Of a stretch of DNA of 64,000 nt, positions 25,852 to 33,469 are shown in pieces; position 1 is the stretch's first letter; every line of letters begins with the position of its first letter. The stretch comes from Bacillus pseudomycoides DSM 12442 (GTDB lineage: Bacteria > Bacillota > Bacilli > Bacillales > Bacillaceae_G), in NCBI RefSeq assembly GCF_000161455.1, contig NZ_CM000745.1:867797-931796 (forward strand). Direction: 5' to 3'. A program made the position numbers and the translations under genes. The notes beneath the pieces were generated by a model, which was not told the origin of the DNA, did no database searches, and was given only the letters and a program-made list of their open reading frames with translations.

Positions 25852-26538
25852 ATGGAGACAATTTTACAATTTAAAAACTTAAATTATTATTATGAAAGTA
25901 ACCGAAAAAAAGTAACGATACTAGATAATGTGAATTTTTCTTTTCAAACAGGGCATTTTTACACGATTTTAGGGCCGTCTGGATCTGGCAAAACCACAGC
26001 TCTTAGCCTAGGTTGTGGTTTGGATATACCTAAAAATGGTTATGTGCTGTATAAGGGTAAGGATATTCGAAAGATTGGTTTAGATCGATACCGGAATCAA
26101 TATGTATCCGTGATTTTCCAATCCTATAATTTAATTACCTATATGACCGCTCTTCAAAATGTACTAACGGCAATGGAAATTACAGGTGTTCAGGTGAAAA
26201 ATAAAAAGGAAAGGGCATTAGAATTATTAGAGAAGGTAGGACTTACAGAAGTAGAGGCGAAGCGAAATGTCCTGCAACTAAGTGGTGGACAACAGCAACG
26301 TGTAGCAATTGCTCGAGCGCTATCTTGCAATGTTGATATACTTATCGCTGATGAGCCAACAGGAAACCTTGATGAAGAAACCGCAAAAGAGATTATTGAT
26401 TTGTTTCAGAAGCTTGCCCATCAAGAGAATAAATGTGTAATTGTTGTTACACATTCACAAGAAGTTGCAAAACAATCGGATCGAGTAATTTATTTGAGCA
26501 AGAAGCAATTAGTAGTAAAAGATATTAATAATTCTTAA
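25852..26538 (+). CDS. ABC transporter ATP-binding protein
   Basis: A 228-residue ATPase of the LolD/MacB subfamily. Walker A is GPSGSGKTT, the signature is QLSGGQQQR, Walker B is ILIADEPT, and the H-loop is VVTHS. It pairs with the permease gene 11 nt upstream (ribosome binding site GGAGGC) to make an exporter. A terminator follows 8 nt after the stop. The substrate is unknown; an antimicrobial peptide or lipid II-binding antibiotic is plausible from the envelope-stress neighbours. Confidence 0.9.
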   Translation: METILQFKNLNYYYESNRKKVTILDNVNFSFQTGHFYTILGPSGSGKTTALSLGCGLDIPKNGYVLYKGKDIRKIGLDRYRNQYVSVIFQSYNLITYMTALQNVLTAMEITGVQVKNKKERALELLEKVGLTEVEAKRNVLQLSGGQQQRVAIARALSCNVDILIADEPTGNLDEETAKEIIDLFQKLAHQENKCVIVVTHSQEVAKQSDRVIYLSKKQLVVKDINNS

Positions 26539-26545
26539 ATAATAA

Positions 26546-26572
26546 ACTCCCCTATTAATAGGGGAGTTTATT
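26546..26572 (+). terminator. rho-independent terminator of the ABC operon
   Basis: AAACTCCCCTA pairs with TAGGGGAGTTT around TTAA, followed by ATTTG. Confidence 0.85.
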
Positions 26573-26593
26573 TGTTAGTTAGATATTGGAATA

Positions 26594-26840
26594 TTAGGGG
26601 TCACCATACATGCCCATCAACTTAAGAAGAGAAGCAAAATGAACTTTCGTTCTCGCTTTACAAGCTCGAGTGTTCTTGCAAGTTTTTCTAAAAATACAGT
26701 CGTAACATATCGTTGTAATCCTTTGGCAAATAGTTGTAGCTCATCTTGAATTGAGAGACTCATAACAAAACGTCATCCATTCTAACCTATTTAGGTATTT
26801 TTGAGTATTAAAATCTCTTAAGTTGACGGGTATTTATAAT
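26594..26840 (-). mobile_element. internally deleted IS231-family element
   Basis: About 247 bp. The left end (26594-26630) holds CATGCCCATCAACTTAAGAA, the IS231-type terminal repeat. The right end (26814-26840) is its inverted copy, CTCTTAAGTTGACGGGTAT. Between them only the start of the transposase remains. The element keeps both ends, so it might be mobilised in trans by an intact IS231. Confidence 0.85.
26617..26763 (-). pseudogene. IS231 transposase N-terminal fragment
   Basis: Begins MSLSIQDELQLFAKGLQRYV and continues to LARTLELVKRERKF, the standard N terminus of IS231 transposases. It then runs into the opposite terminal repeat and stops after 48 residues. More than 400 residues, including the DDE catalytic core, are deleted. 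Confidence 0.85.
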
Positions 26841-27036
26841 GAGACTATATAAAAAACTAAACTGGAAGCCAGATTCCCTATTACTATGATCTAGTTTTAC
26901 GCGTATCTCGACTGTAATCTCCTTATTGTACAAGCAGAGCGGACTAGTATAAAATCGAGTGTATGAAAATATATAATGAACAAATTTTTTAGAGTGCCAG
27001 TGGAATAGAAGCGGAATGATATAGGAGTGTAGTAAA

Positions 27037-27735
27037 ATGAATCGAATTTCAATTTTAATAGCTGACGATGAGGCAGAAGTTGCGGATTTAATTGCGATAC
27101 ATTTAGAAAAAGAAGGCTACCATGTTATTAAAGTAGCTGATGGAAAAGAAGCTATTCGTGTTATTCACTCTCAACCAATTGATTTGGTGATTTTAGATAT
27201 TATGATGCCTAAAATGGACGGTTATGAAGTAACGCGTCAAATTCGTGCACAATATCATATGCCCATCATTTTCTTAAGTGCAAAAACATCAGATTTTGAT
27301 AAGGTGACAGGACTTGTAATAGGTGCAGATGATTATATGACGAAACCTTTCACTCCGATTGAATTAGTTGCCCGTGTAAATGCGCAATTACGCCGATTTT
27401 TAATGTTAAATCAACCGAAAGCAGAGGACAATAAATCAGTTTTAGAAATTGGTGGAGTAGTCATTTATCCTGAACAACGGACAGTTAGTGTATATGAAGA
27501 ACAAATTGAATTAACTCCAAAAGAATTTGATATTTTATATTTATTAGCAAGTCATCCGAAGAAAGTATACAGTGTGGAAAATATCTTTCAACAAGTATGG
27601 GCAGAAGACTATTACGAAGGTAGAAATACAGTAATGGTACATATTCGTACCTTAAGAAAAAAACTTGGAGAAGATAAAAGAAAGAATAAATTGATAAAAA
27701 CGGTTTGGGGGGTAGGTTATACTTTCAATGGCTAA
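27037..27735 (+). CDS. vanR: VanR-like OmpR family response regulator
   Basis: A 232-residue regulator. The receiver domain (1-120) has the acidic pocket DDE, phospho-acceptor D in LVILDIMMPKMDGYE, switch Ser in FLSAKTSD and Lys in DYMTKPF. The winged-helix DNA-binding domain is at about 133-230 (ELTPKEFDILYLLASHPKKV). It overlaps vanS by 8 nt and the pair precedes vanY, as in VanRS-VanY clusters of Bacillus. There is no vanH, vanA or vanX in the window, so this is not a glycopeptide-resistance operon as such. The start has TAGGAGTG. Confidence 0.88.
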   Translation: MNRISILIADDEAEVADLIAIHLEKEGYHVIKVADGKEAIRVIHSQPIDLVILDIMMPKMDGYEVTRQIRAQYHMPIIFLSAKTSDFDKVTGLVIGADDYMTKPFTPIELVARVNAQLRRFLMLNQPKAEDNKSVLEIGGVVIYPEQRTVSVYEEQIELTPKEFDILYLLASHPKKVYSVENIFQQVWAEDYYEGRNTVMVHIRTLRKKLGEDKRKNKLIKTVWGVGYTFNG

Positions 27736-28846
27736 AATGATAAGAAGCTTTCGTTCAAAAATGATCGCACTATTTGCGTTAAGTATGATACTAGCTGGTA
27801 GCGTAACGTATATGATCTACAAAGGGCTGCAGCTCTACTATAAAACGGTGGTTCGTTATGAGGATCCTTTAGCTCAATTCCGTTCAACGATAAGAGAAAT
27901 TGGAGACATTAATTTCTTTTTAATTATATTTATCCCTTTAGCTATTTTGTTTTTCTTCTTTCTTACTAGACCATATTTGAAGTATTTTAATGAGATCTCT
28001 AATGGGATTCATCATCTTGCTAACGGTGATTTTACAAACCGGGTTTATGTTTCATCGAATGACGAGTTCGGGGATATCGCACACGAAATTAACCTAGCGA
28101 GTGAAAAGTTAAAAGAAGCGGTAGAAAGAGGAGATTTTGCAGAAAGCAGTAAAGATCAGTTAATTGTTAATCTGGCTCACGATTTAAGAACACCATTAAC
28201 ATCTGTTTTAGGTTATTTAGATTTAATTCTTAAAGATGAGAATTTGACGAGGGAACAAATTAAACATTTTTCTACTATTGCTTTTACGAAATCTCAACGA
28301 CTCGAGAACTTGATTGATGAGTTATTTGAAATAACAAGAATGAACTATGGCATGCTGAAGCTGGAAAAAAGACCAATTGATATAAGTGAATTACTTATAC
28401 AGCTAGATGAAGAATTATATCCGTTATTAGAGAAACAAGATTTAGTAGCCAGAATGAATGTGAATCCTCACTTAACTATTAATGGAGATGGAAAATTATT
28501 AGCAAGAGTATTTGAAAATCTTTTAACGAATGCAATTCGCTACGGATATGATGGACAATTTGTTGATATGAACGGGTATATTGATAATGGAAAAGTTGTC
28601 GTACAAATTATTAATTATGGAGATAGCATTCCAAAGGAAGAGTTACCGTATCTTTTTGATATGTTTTATACAGGAGACAAAGCAAGAACTCAACAGCAAG
28701 ATAGTACAGGGCTGGGGCTATTTATTGCGAAAAACATTGTGGAACAGCATAATGGGACGATTTCTGCAGAAAGTAATGTAATACGAACAATATTTGAAGT
28801 GAGGTTACCGAAAGATGATGGCGTGGAATCTCATTTAATAATTTAA
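27728..28846 (+). CDS. vanS: VanS-like sensor histidine kinase
   Basis: A 372-residue kinase. TM1 is about 12-30 and TM2 about 58-78, with a short extracytoplasmic loop of roughly 30 residues, as in VanS. A HAMP-like linker follows (NGDFTNRVYVSSNDEFGDIA). The H-box is VNLAHDLRTPLTSVLGYLDL, the N-box ENLLTNAIRYG, and the G-boxes DSTGLGLFIAKNIVEQHNG. The short sensor loop suggests detection within or near the membrane. Translation is coupled to vanR. It probably controls vanY, 82 nt downstream. Confidence 0.88.
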   Translation: MAKMIRSFRSKMIALFALSMILAGSVTYMIYKGLQLYYKTVVRYEDPLAQFRSTIREIGDINFFLIIFIPLAILFFFFLTRPYLKYFNEISNGIHHLANGDFTNRVYVSSNDEFGDIAHEINLASEKLKEAVERGDFAESSKDQLIVNLAHDLRTPLTSVLGYLDLILKDENLTREQIKHFSTIAFTKSQRLENLIDELFEITRMNYGMLKLEKRPIDISELLIQLDEELYPLLEKQDLVARMNVNPHLTINGDGKLLARVFENLLTNAIRYGYDGQFVDMNGYIDNGKVVVQIINYGDSIPKEELPYLFDMFYTGDKARTQQQDSTGLGLFIAKNIVEQHNGTISAESNVIRTIFEVRLPKDDGVESHLII

Positions 28847-28928
28847 TAAAAATTTAAAGTTTACCCCACTTTTTATTTAAATAGTTTTTTCTATCCTATA
28901 CGTAAGTTAGGTCAAGGAGGAACTAGGA

Positions 28929-29789
28929 ATGAAAAAGTGGATATTTATTTCTCTTTTTATATTGTGCACAGTATGTGTTGGTATTTATATAGCACCATTA
29001 TTTCAAAATGGAGTAGATGTTAAAATCGTAGAAAAAGGTGATAAGGTAAACTCTACGAATACTGAAAAGAAAGAGATTACAAAAGAACAAATTTATAAAG
29101 GTGATTTATTATTAGTCAATAAAGATTATCCTGTTCAGAAAGATAGCATAAGGTCTGATATTATAAATGTATTTCAAAATACGGAATTAGTAAGAGGGTA
29201 TGTAGTGCTTGATAGAAATATTCATTTATCAAAGGATATTGTGAAAAAGTTTTTGAAGATTGTAGATGCTGCAGAAAAAGAAGGGATTCATCATTTTTTG
29301 ATCAGTAGCGGCTATCGAGATTTTAAAGAACAAAGGAAGCTATATGAAAAAATGGGTTCTGATTATGCATTACCAGCAGGGTATAGTGAACATAATTTAG
29401 GGCTATCACTTGATGTAGGGTCTACTCAAATGAAAATGGAGAAAGCCCCTGAAGGAAAATGGATTGAAGACAATGTATGGAAATACGGTTTTGTTTTACG
29501 TTATCCGAAAAATAAAAGTAATATTACAGGAATTCAATATGAGCCATGGCATATACGTTACGTCGGTTTGCCTCATAGTGCAATCATGCAAAAAAATAAA
29601 TTTACTTTAGAAGAATACTTAGATTTCTTGAAGGAGAAAAAGGAGATTTCAACTAATGTTGAGGGGAAAGAGTATACGGTTTCTTATTATAAAGTATCAA
29701 AAAATACGACCATTAATGTCCCGGTAAATCAGCATTATGAAATTTCAGGGAACAATATGGACGGAGTAATTATGACGGTTCATAAATAG
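28929..29789 (+). CDS. vanY: D-Ala-D-Ala carboxypeptidase, VanY type (M15B)
   Basis: A 286-residue enzyme anchored by an N-terminal helix (WIFISLFILCTVCVGIYI). The zinc site of the M15B family is seen as SEHNLGLSLDVGS (His and Asp) and YEPWHIRYVG (catalytic Glu, then zinc His). SSGYRDFKEQRKLYE is the conserved strand and helix before it. It removes the terminal D-Ala from peptidoglycan precursors, lowering the number of vancomycin targets. The C-terminal about 60 residues extend beyond the core and I do not recognise them. Ribosome binding site AAGGAGG. It follows vanRS and is probably its target. Confidence 0.9.
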   Translation: MKKWIFISLFILCTVCVGIYIAPLFQNGVDVKIVEKGDKVNSTNTEKKEITKEQIYKGDLLLVNKDYPVQKDSIRSDIINVFQNTELVRGYVVLDRNIHLSKDIVKKFLKIVDAAEKEGIHHFLISSGYRDFKEQRKLYEKMGSDYALPAGYSEHNLGLSLDVGSTQMKMEKAPEGKWIEDNVWKYGFVLRYPKNKSNITGIQYEPWHIRYVGLPHSAIMQKNKFTLEEYLDFLKEKKEISTNVEGKEYTVSYYKVSKNTTINVPVNQHYEISGNNMDGVIMTVHK

Positions 29790-29849
29790 TAGCTTACTTT
29801 ATAAATTAAGCCTACATCATCAACTTAAGAATGGAAACAAACTAAATGG

Positions 29850-30077
29850 ATGCTTTTGTATAAGTGCGAAAAATTTGGAGATTTACTTGTGAAAGTAGAC
29901 CCAGTATACACATCGCAAGATTGTTCTGGTTGTGGAAATCGTGTGAAAGAATTACTTTCTATTCGAACACATATTTGTGCAAAGTGTGGAACGGTATTAG
30001 ACAGAGATCATAATGCAGGCCTAAATATTTTGCAAAAAGGGTTAGAACAATTACTTATGAGGACGACCAAAGATTGA
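29850..30077 (+). pseudogene. tnpB: TnpB C-terminal fragment (IS200/IS605 group)
   Basis: 75 residues of the end of a TnpB nuclease. It has the zinc ribbon (SQDCSGCGNR ... THICAKCGT) and the last RuvC catalytic segment DRDHNAGLNILQ. About 300 upstream residues with the first two RuvC motifs are missing, so it cannot cut DNA. The 3' part of the element is intact and may still encode the guide-RNA scaffold region. Confidence 0.85.
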
Positions 30078-30200
30078 AACTGTAGGACAAGGTTGTGTCC
30101 AAACAGTATAAACGACGCCTGTGGGGAGTATGTAAGACTGCTAAACAGGAAGCCCCTTCTTCAAACGACTTGTAAGAGTGTTAAGGAGGGGCATTCACTA
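30060..30200 (+). ncRNA. possible omega RNA (TnpB right-end) remnant
   Basis: After the tnpB stop the sequence has the usual right-end order of IS605-group elements: GCCTGTGGGGAGTATGTAAG, AAACAGGAAGCCCC, a stem-loop region and GGAGGGGCATTCAC. In intact elements this stretch is transcribed as the guide scaffold. With tnpB truncated and no promoter visible, activity is unlikely. The exact ends are uncertain. Confidence 0.45.
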
Positions 30201-30490
30201 TTGGTGTAAAAGCATCTTGTCCTTGCTTATAGTAATAAAAAGTACTCCAATGTAAATTATCATGCAGTAAAGAACCAGTTTCCATATTATGTTCCAATAA
30301 CTGTTTTATATAGATGATAGCATTAATTCGTTCAGTATATTTTTCAGAGAATTTTTCTGTTTCGATCCATACCAAAAGACACCCAAGAATTATCAAAGAT
30401 TCTTCTTCGTCTGTTTAAACTCCTACAGTGAAACGAACGAAAATCGCATCGATACGAGAAGAAAACAGTCTTTGATATTAGGTGTCAATT
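30200..30490 (+). pseudogene. decayed IS231 transposase C terminus
   Basis: One plus-strand frame reads KDTQELSKILLRLFKLLQ, a stop, then NERKSHRYEKKTVFDI. This is the same region as NTQEIAKILIPLFHLVQKNG...KKTVFDI in the remnant at 7261-7540. An upstream frame gives QCKLSCSKEPVSILCSNNCF, which matches the preceding helix region only loosely. Several stops and at least one frameshift are present. Confidence 0.7.
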
Positions 30491-30687
30491 AAAATTGTAC
30501 CATGTCTCACAATCAAGCAGCTTAATAAAAGAATGAAACCCGTTTGTTTTTTGATATGCAGAATTTCTAATGATCTACACTGGTTTTTTAGAAAAAGAAA
30601 AAAGTTTCTTTTGAAACTGACCTTTTTTAATCTTATCTTGATAGCGATGTGGTGAGACCCCGAAATAAGATTAAGATTCTTTTTTGT

Positions 30688-32154
30688 TTATTTGATAGAT
30701 AATGGAATGGTAACTAAAAATTGTACACCCTCTTCTACATTATTTATAGAATACCTTATACCCAGTGCTTCAAAAATTTGTTTGACGATATATAACCCTA
30801 AGCCACTCCCTCCAGTATTTCGATTTCTTGACTTTTCGATTCGATAAAATGGTTTGAAGATATCTTGTATATTCTCTTCATTAATTTTGACACCTGTATT
30901 GATGACTTGCATTTGGATGTGGTTTTGTTTAGAATCTTGGGTTAACTGTATATAGACTTTTTCGTTATGCGGTGAATACATAACCGCATTATGAATAATG
31001 TTTTTACAGGCTTTTTCTAACAGAACACAATCCGTATAAACAAAAAGGTCAGAATCAATTTGTTTTATGATTTGAATGTCTTTTTGAGAAGCAAAAAATC
31101 CGATATCTTTTGTGATTGTATCCATTAATTCTGAGAGATTTACTTCTTCTAATTGTAGTTTAAAGGTATGTTGTTCTAGTTTTGACATGCTTAAAATTTC
31201 GCGAACCAGTTGTTCCATACTTTCAATAATTTGGTGATTTTTCTTTAAGTATTGGTCACGATCTTGATAGGGACCAATATTATAGATCATCCCTTCTAGG
31301 TATCCTTTCATAACAGTGAGAGGAGTTTTTAATTCATGTGATACAATTGCAAAAAATTCTCTGCGTTTTGCTTCTATTTCTCTTTCTTTTTCAATATCGC
31401 TCTTTAATTGCTGATTCGCTTTTTGTAAATTGAACATAGCTTGTTGTAAATTAATAGACATATCGTTCAAGCTATTGGATAATTCTCCTAATTCATCCGT
31501 GGAACGAACCTCAATTTTTTCGGAGAAATCTAAGTTTGCCATCTTTTGTGCACCCTCATTAATATAAATGAGTGGTTTTGTAATAAACCTCGAATAGAAA
31601 TAAGCACTTCCTATACCAATCACAAGTACAATGATACTGATATAGGGAAGAAAACGTACTAAGACTTGCGTAGCTTCATCAATAGGTTGAAATGTTGCGA
31701 ACACCACAAGTGTTAAGGTAATATCTTGGAATTGAATCGGCACAGTAACATCATATGAATTACGAAGGTAATCTGAACTCCCTAATGGTGTTGCTTTGGC
31801 AATCACATGTGCTTGGGTACCTCTTTGAATAAAACTAAAAGAAGGAGAATACATAACTACGCCTTCCTTATTTTGAAGGGAAATCATTGCGTTATTTTTT
31901 TGTGCGTATTCATCAAAAAGTGGTATAGCATTTTGAAACGTAAGATCTTTAGATTTATCAATTATTTCTTCTATTCCTGTTTGAAGCTGATCTGTTTTGT
32001 ATTGCTCATAAAATGTAGGGAGAAAGAAGTATAAAGTTAAATAAATCAGGACTGCAAAGGCTAACAAAATGAGGGATGTAGTCATAAAGAGTTTATAGGT
32101 AATTCTCTTCGTCTTCATGATTTTCACAATCCTATTCATCGATTTTGTAACCAA
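30688..32154 (-). CDS. sensor histidine kinase of the second two-component system
   Basis: A 488-residue kinase. TM1 is about 20-42, then an extracytoplasmic sensor of roughly 120 residues, and TM2 about 167-190. A HAMP domain follows (ANLDFSEKIEVRSTDELGEL). The H-box is AIVSHELKTPLTVMKGYLEG, the N-box ACKNIIHNAVMYS and the G-box GGSGLGLYIVKQIF. The frame overlaps the response regulator by 23 nt if the ATG at 32154 is used; in-frame ATGs at 32139 and 32118 are also possible. It partners the regulator at 32132. The long external sensor contrasts with the short VanS loop at 27728. Confidence 0.88.
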   Translation of the reverse strand: MVTKSMNRIVKIMKTKRITYKLFMTTSLILLAFAVLIYLTLYFFLPTFYEQYKTDQLQTGIEEIIDKSKDLTFQNAIPLFDEYAQKNNAMISLQNKEGVVMYSPSFSFIQRGTQAHVIAKATPLGSSDYLRNSYDVTVPIQFQDITLTLVVFATFQPIDEATQVLVRFLPYISIIVLVIGIGSAYFYSRFITKPLIYINEGAQKMANLDFSEKIEVRSTDELGELSNSLNDMSINLQQAMFNLQKANQQLKSDIEKEREIEAKRREFFAIVSHELKTPLTVMKGYLEGMIYNIGPYQDRDQYLKKNHQIIESMEQLVREILSMSKLEQHTFKLQLEEVNLSELMDTITKDIGFFASQKDIQIIKQIDSDLFVYTDCVLLEKACKNIIHNAVMYSPHNEKVYIQLTQDSKQNHIQMQVINTGVKINEENIQDIFKPFYRIEKSRNRNTGGSGLGLYIVKQIFEALGIRYSINNVEEGVQFLVTIPLSIK

Positions 32155-32794
32155 TGCCCTTTACTGTTTTAATGTAGGAAATATCTAATTTTTTTCGTAT
32201 GTTTTTAATGTGTGTATCGATCATACGAGTTTCTCCGTGATACTCGTATCCCCAAACCTTTTCTACGATGCTTTCTCTTGTGATTACTTTTTTCTTATTT
32301 TGAAGTAGTAGTTGCAGAATTTCGAATTCTTTTGCCGTTAAGGGGATTTCAACCTCATTTACATATACTTTATATGCATCGCAATCAACATGTATTTCTT
32401 TAAAAAATAAATGATTCTCCGTACTTTGATCATAGCTTCTCCGCAGCACTGCTTCGACTCGTCTAATCAAAACATGAAAAGAAAAAGGTTTCGTAATATA
32501 ATCATCGATGCCAAGATCAAATCCCTTCATTTGATCTTGTTCTTCTTCTAACGCGGTTAGCATAATAATGGGTATATTTGACTGACTTCGAATCATTTTG
32601 GCAACTTCAAATCCATTAAGGTTTGGCATCATCACATCTAGTAGAATTAAATCAAAGGATTGTTTATTAAATTGTTTCATGCCCTCTAATCCATCTGATG
32701 CAACTGTAACAGCATACTGCTGAGTCATTAAAAATTGTTTGATTAATTCCTGAATTTCTTGATCATCCTCTACCACAAGAATATGATAGTTCAT
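32132..32794 (-). CDS. OmpR family response regulator of the second two-component system
   Basis: A 220-residue regulator. The receiver has phospho-acceptor D in LILLDVMMPNLNGFE, switch Thr in IIMLTALEEE and Lys in DYITKPFS. The winged helix is at about 125-218 (PLTAKEFEILQLLLQNKKKV, ending KTVKGIGYKIDE). I set the start at 32794: AGAGGTGATATAAGG precedes it, and the earlier in-frame ATG at 32818 lies inside the -10 box TATAAT of the proposed promoter. It is the inferred activator of its own operon, of the ABC transporter at 24407 and of the small gene at 32971. Confidence 0.9.
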   Translation of the reverse strand: MNYHILVVEDDQEIQELIKQFLMTQQYAVTVASDGLEGMKQFNKQSFDLILLDVMMPNLNGFEVAKMIRSQSNIPIIMLTALEEEQDQMKGFDLGIDDYITKPFSFHVLIRRVEAVLRRSYDQSTENHLFFKEIHVDCDAYKVYVNEVEIPLTAKEFEILQLLLQNKKKVITRESIVEKVWGYEYHGETRMIDTHIKNIRKKLDISYIKTVKGIGYKIDE

Positions 32795-32816
32795 CCTTAT
32801 ATCACCTCTTGTAGCC

Positions 32817-32848
32817 ATTATAACCTGCTTATCTGGAGTTTATGTGGA
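32817..32848 (-). promoter_or_regulatory. response regulator promoter with shared CTCCAGAT motif
   Basis: On the minus strand: TCTCCA-N5-ACTCCA, with the second copy inside CTCCAGAT, then 8 nt, then TATAAT. The 18-mer TCCACATAAACTCCAGAT matches 16 of 18 positions with 24349-24366 before the ABC operon. This gives a 5' leader of roughly 20 nt. Confidence 0.65.
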
Positions 32849-32899
32849 GACGTATTAGAATACATAGAAACAATATAAAAACTTCACAGGAAAACTATA

Positions 32900-32941
32900 T
32901 TTATATCATATCAGCTCCAGATTCAAGAGATATGATATAAA
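32900..32941 (+). promoter_or_regulatory. promoter of the 54-aa gene, inside a 13-bp inverted repeat
   Basis: CTCCAGAT (32915-32922), 8 nt, then TATGAT (32931-32936): the same layout as at 24359 and 32817. The element lies within a perfect inverted repeat, TTTATATCATATC (32900-32912) and GATATGATATAAA (32929-32941), whose loop carries CTCCAGAT. This suggests both activation and a second layer of control. Confidence 0.6.
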
Positions 32942-32970
32942 AAACTACAAGAAAGAAGGAGGTAATCAAA

Positions 32971-33135
32971 ATGTCACTTGAAACAAACATAATTCTTTCT
33001 TTATTAGATGTAAAACTGTGGATGGTCTATCATTCGGATAGTAGTCGCATAAAAGTGAAAAAGAAATTAAAACCAGCACCATACTTACATAAGTACGTAA
33101 GTGTAAAGAAACGAAAGCTATATAAGTCTAGTTAA
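32971..33135 (+). CDS. 54-residue basic small protein, unknown
   Basis: Starts MSLETNIILSLLDVKLWMVY and ends with a strongly basic tail (IKVKKKLKPAP ... KKRKLYKSS). It has a very good ribosome binding site (AAGGAGG, 7 nt spacing) and the promoter described at 32900. It has no clear membrane helix, though the N-terminal 20 residues are amphipathic to hydrophobic. I do not recognise it. Divergent from the response regulator and sharing its promoter motif, it is probably part of the same regulon. It may be a small envelope-protective or regulatory peptide; that is inference. Confidence 0.65.
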   Translation: MSLETNIILSLLDVKLWMVYHSDSSRIKVKKKLKPAPYLHKYVSVKKRKLYKSS

Positions 33136-33214
33136 CAAAAATGTTACATCTCCTCCATCGTACACACTCTTTATAACATCCTTATTTTCATTCCTGAATA
33201 GTAACTTTACGGGT

Positions 33215-33247
33215 AAAAAGAGAGAATCAAATTGATTCTCTCTTTTT
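33215..33247. terminator. rho-independent terminator
   Basis: AAAAAGAGAGAATCA pairs with TGATTCTCTCTTTTT. It lies about 80 nt after the 54-aa gene. Confidence 0.85.
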
Positions 33248-33267
33248 CGTATACTGAGAATTTGCAA

Positions 33268-33372
33268 ATGTTTAGTCCTGTTACAGTTATTGGAGCGGGT
33301 GTTATTGGGATTTCATGCCCTATACAAACAAAGGCGAAGTCTTTAAATAGACTCCGCCTTTTCGGTGTATAA
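33268..33372 (+). pseudogene. N-terminal fragment of an FAD-dependent oxidoreductase
   Basis: 34 residues starting MFSPVTVIGAGVIGISCP. VIGAGVIGIS is the dinucleotide-binding loop found at the N terminus of D-amino-acid oxidase-type enzymes. The frame then enters a hairpin (33331-33363, AAGGCGAAGTCT with AGACTCCGCCTT) and stops. There is no ribosome binding site of note. A leftover of a deletion. Confidence 0.5.
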
Positions 33373-33443
33373 CGAATTACAGGAATTATTAAGGGTTGCA
33401 TAACCATTTAACGATGCAACCCTAGATTCTCTATGTTTTGGGT

Positions 33444-33460
33444 AACTTTGCAACAGAACC
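33444..33460. repeat. second solo IS6-family-like terminal repeat
   Basis: AACTTTGCAACAGAACC, same orientation as 24262-24280. It ends 9 nt before the stop codon of the convergent MFS gene. No IS6 transposase is visible. Confidence 0.55.
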
Positions 33461-33469
33461 TTTATAAAT

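Larger units (their letters stand above)
29811..30662 (+). mobile_element. IS mosaic: IS231-type end, tnpB tail, IS231 transposase remnant, opposite end
   Basis: The left end is at 29811-29832 (CATCATCAACTTAAGAATGG). The right end at 30629-30662 reads TTATCTTGATAGCGATGTGG then TGAGACCCC, inverted to it. Between them lie the end of a TnpB gene with its right-end structure (29850-30200) and a decayed IS231 transposase C terminus on the plus strand (30200-30490). This fits a TnpB element inserted into an IS231, followed by deletions. Confidence 0.65.

Noticed and set aside
30181..30396. Minus-strand 71-residue frame
   Set aside because: It is antisense to a decayed IS231 transposase C terminus that can be read on the plus strand.
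24262..33460. A 9-kb composite transposon bounded by IS6-type ends
   Set aside because: Both ends point the same way and no transposase or full IS copy exists at either side; they are solo ends. The regulon motif crosses the proposed unit but does not depend on it.
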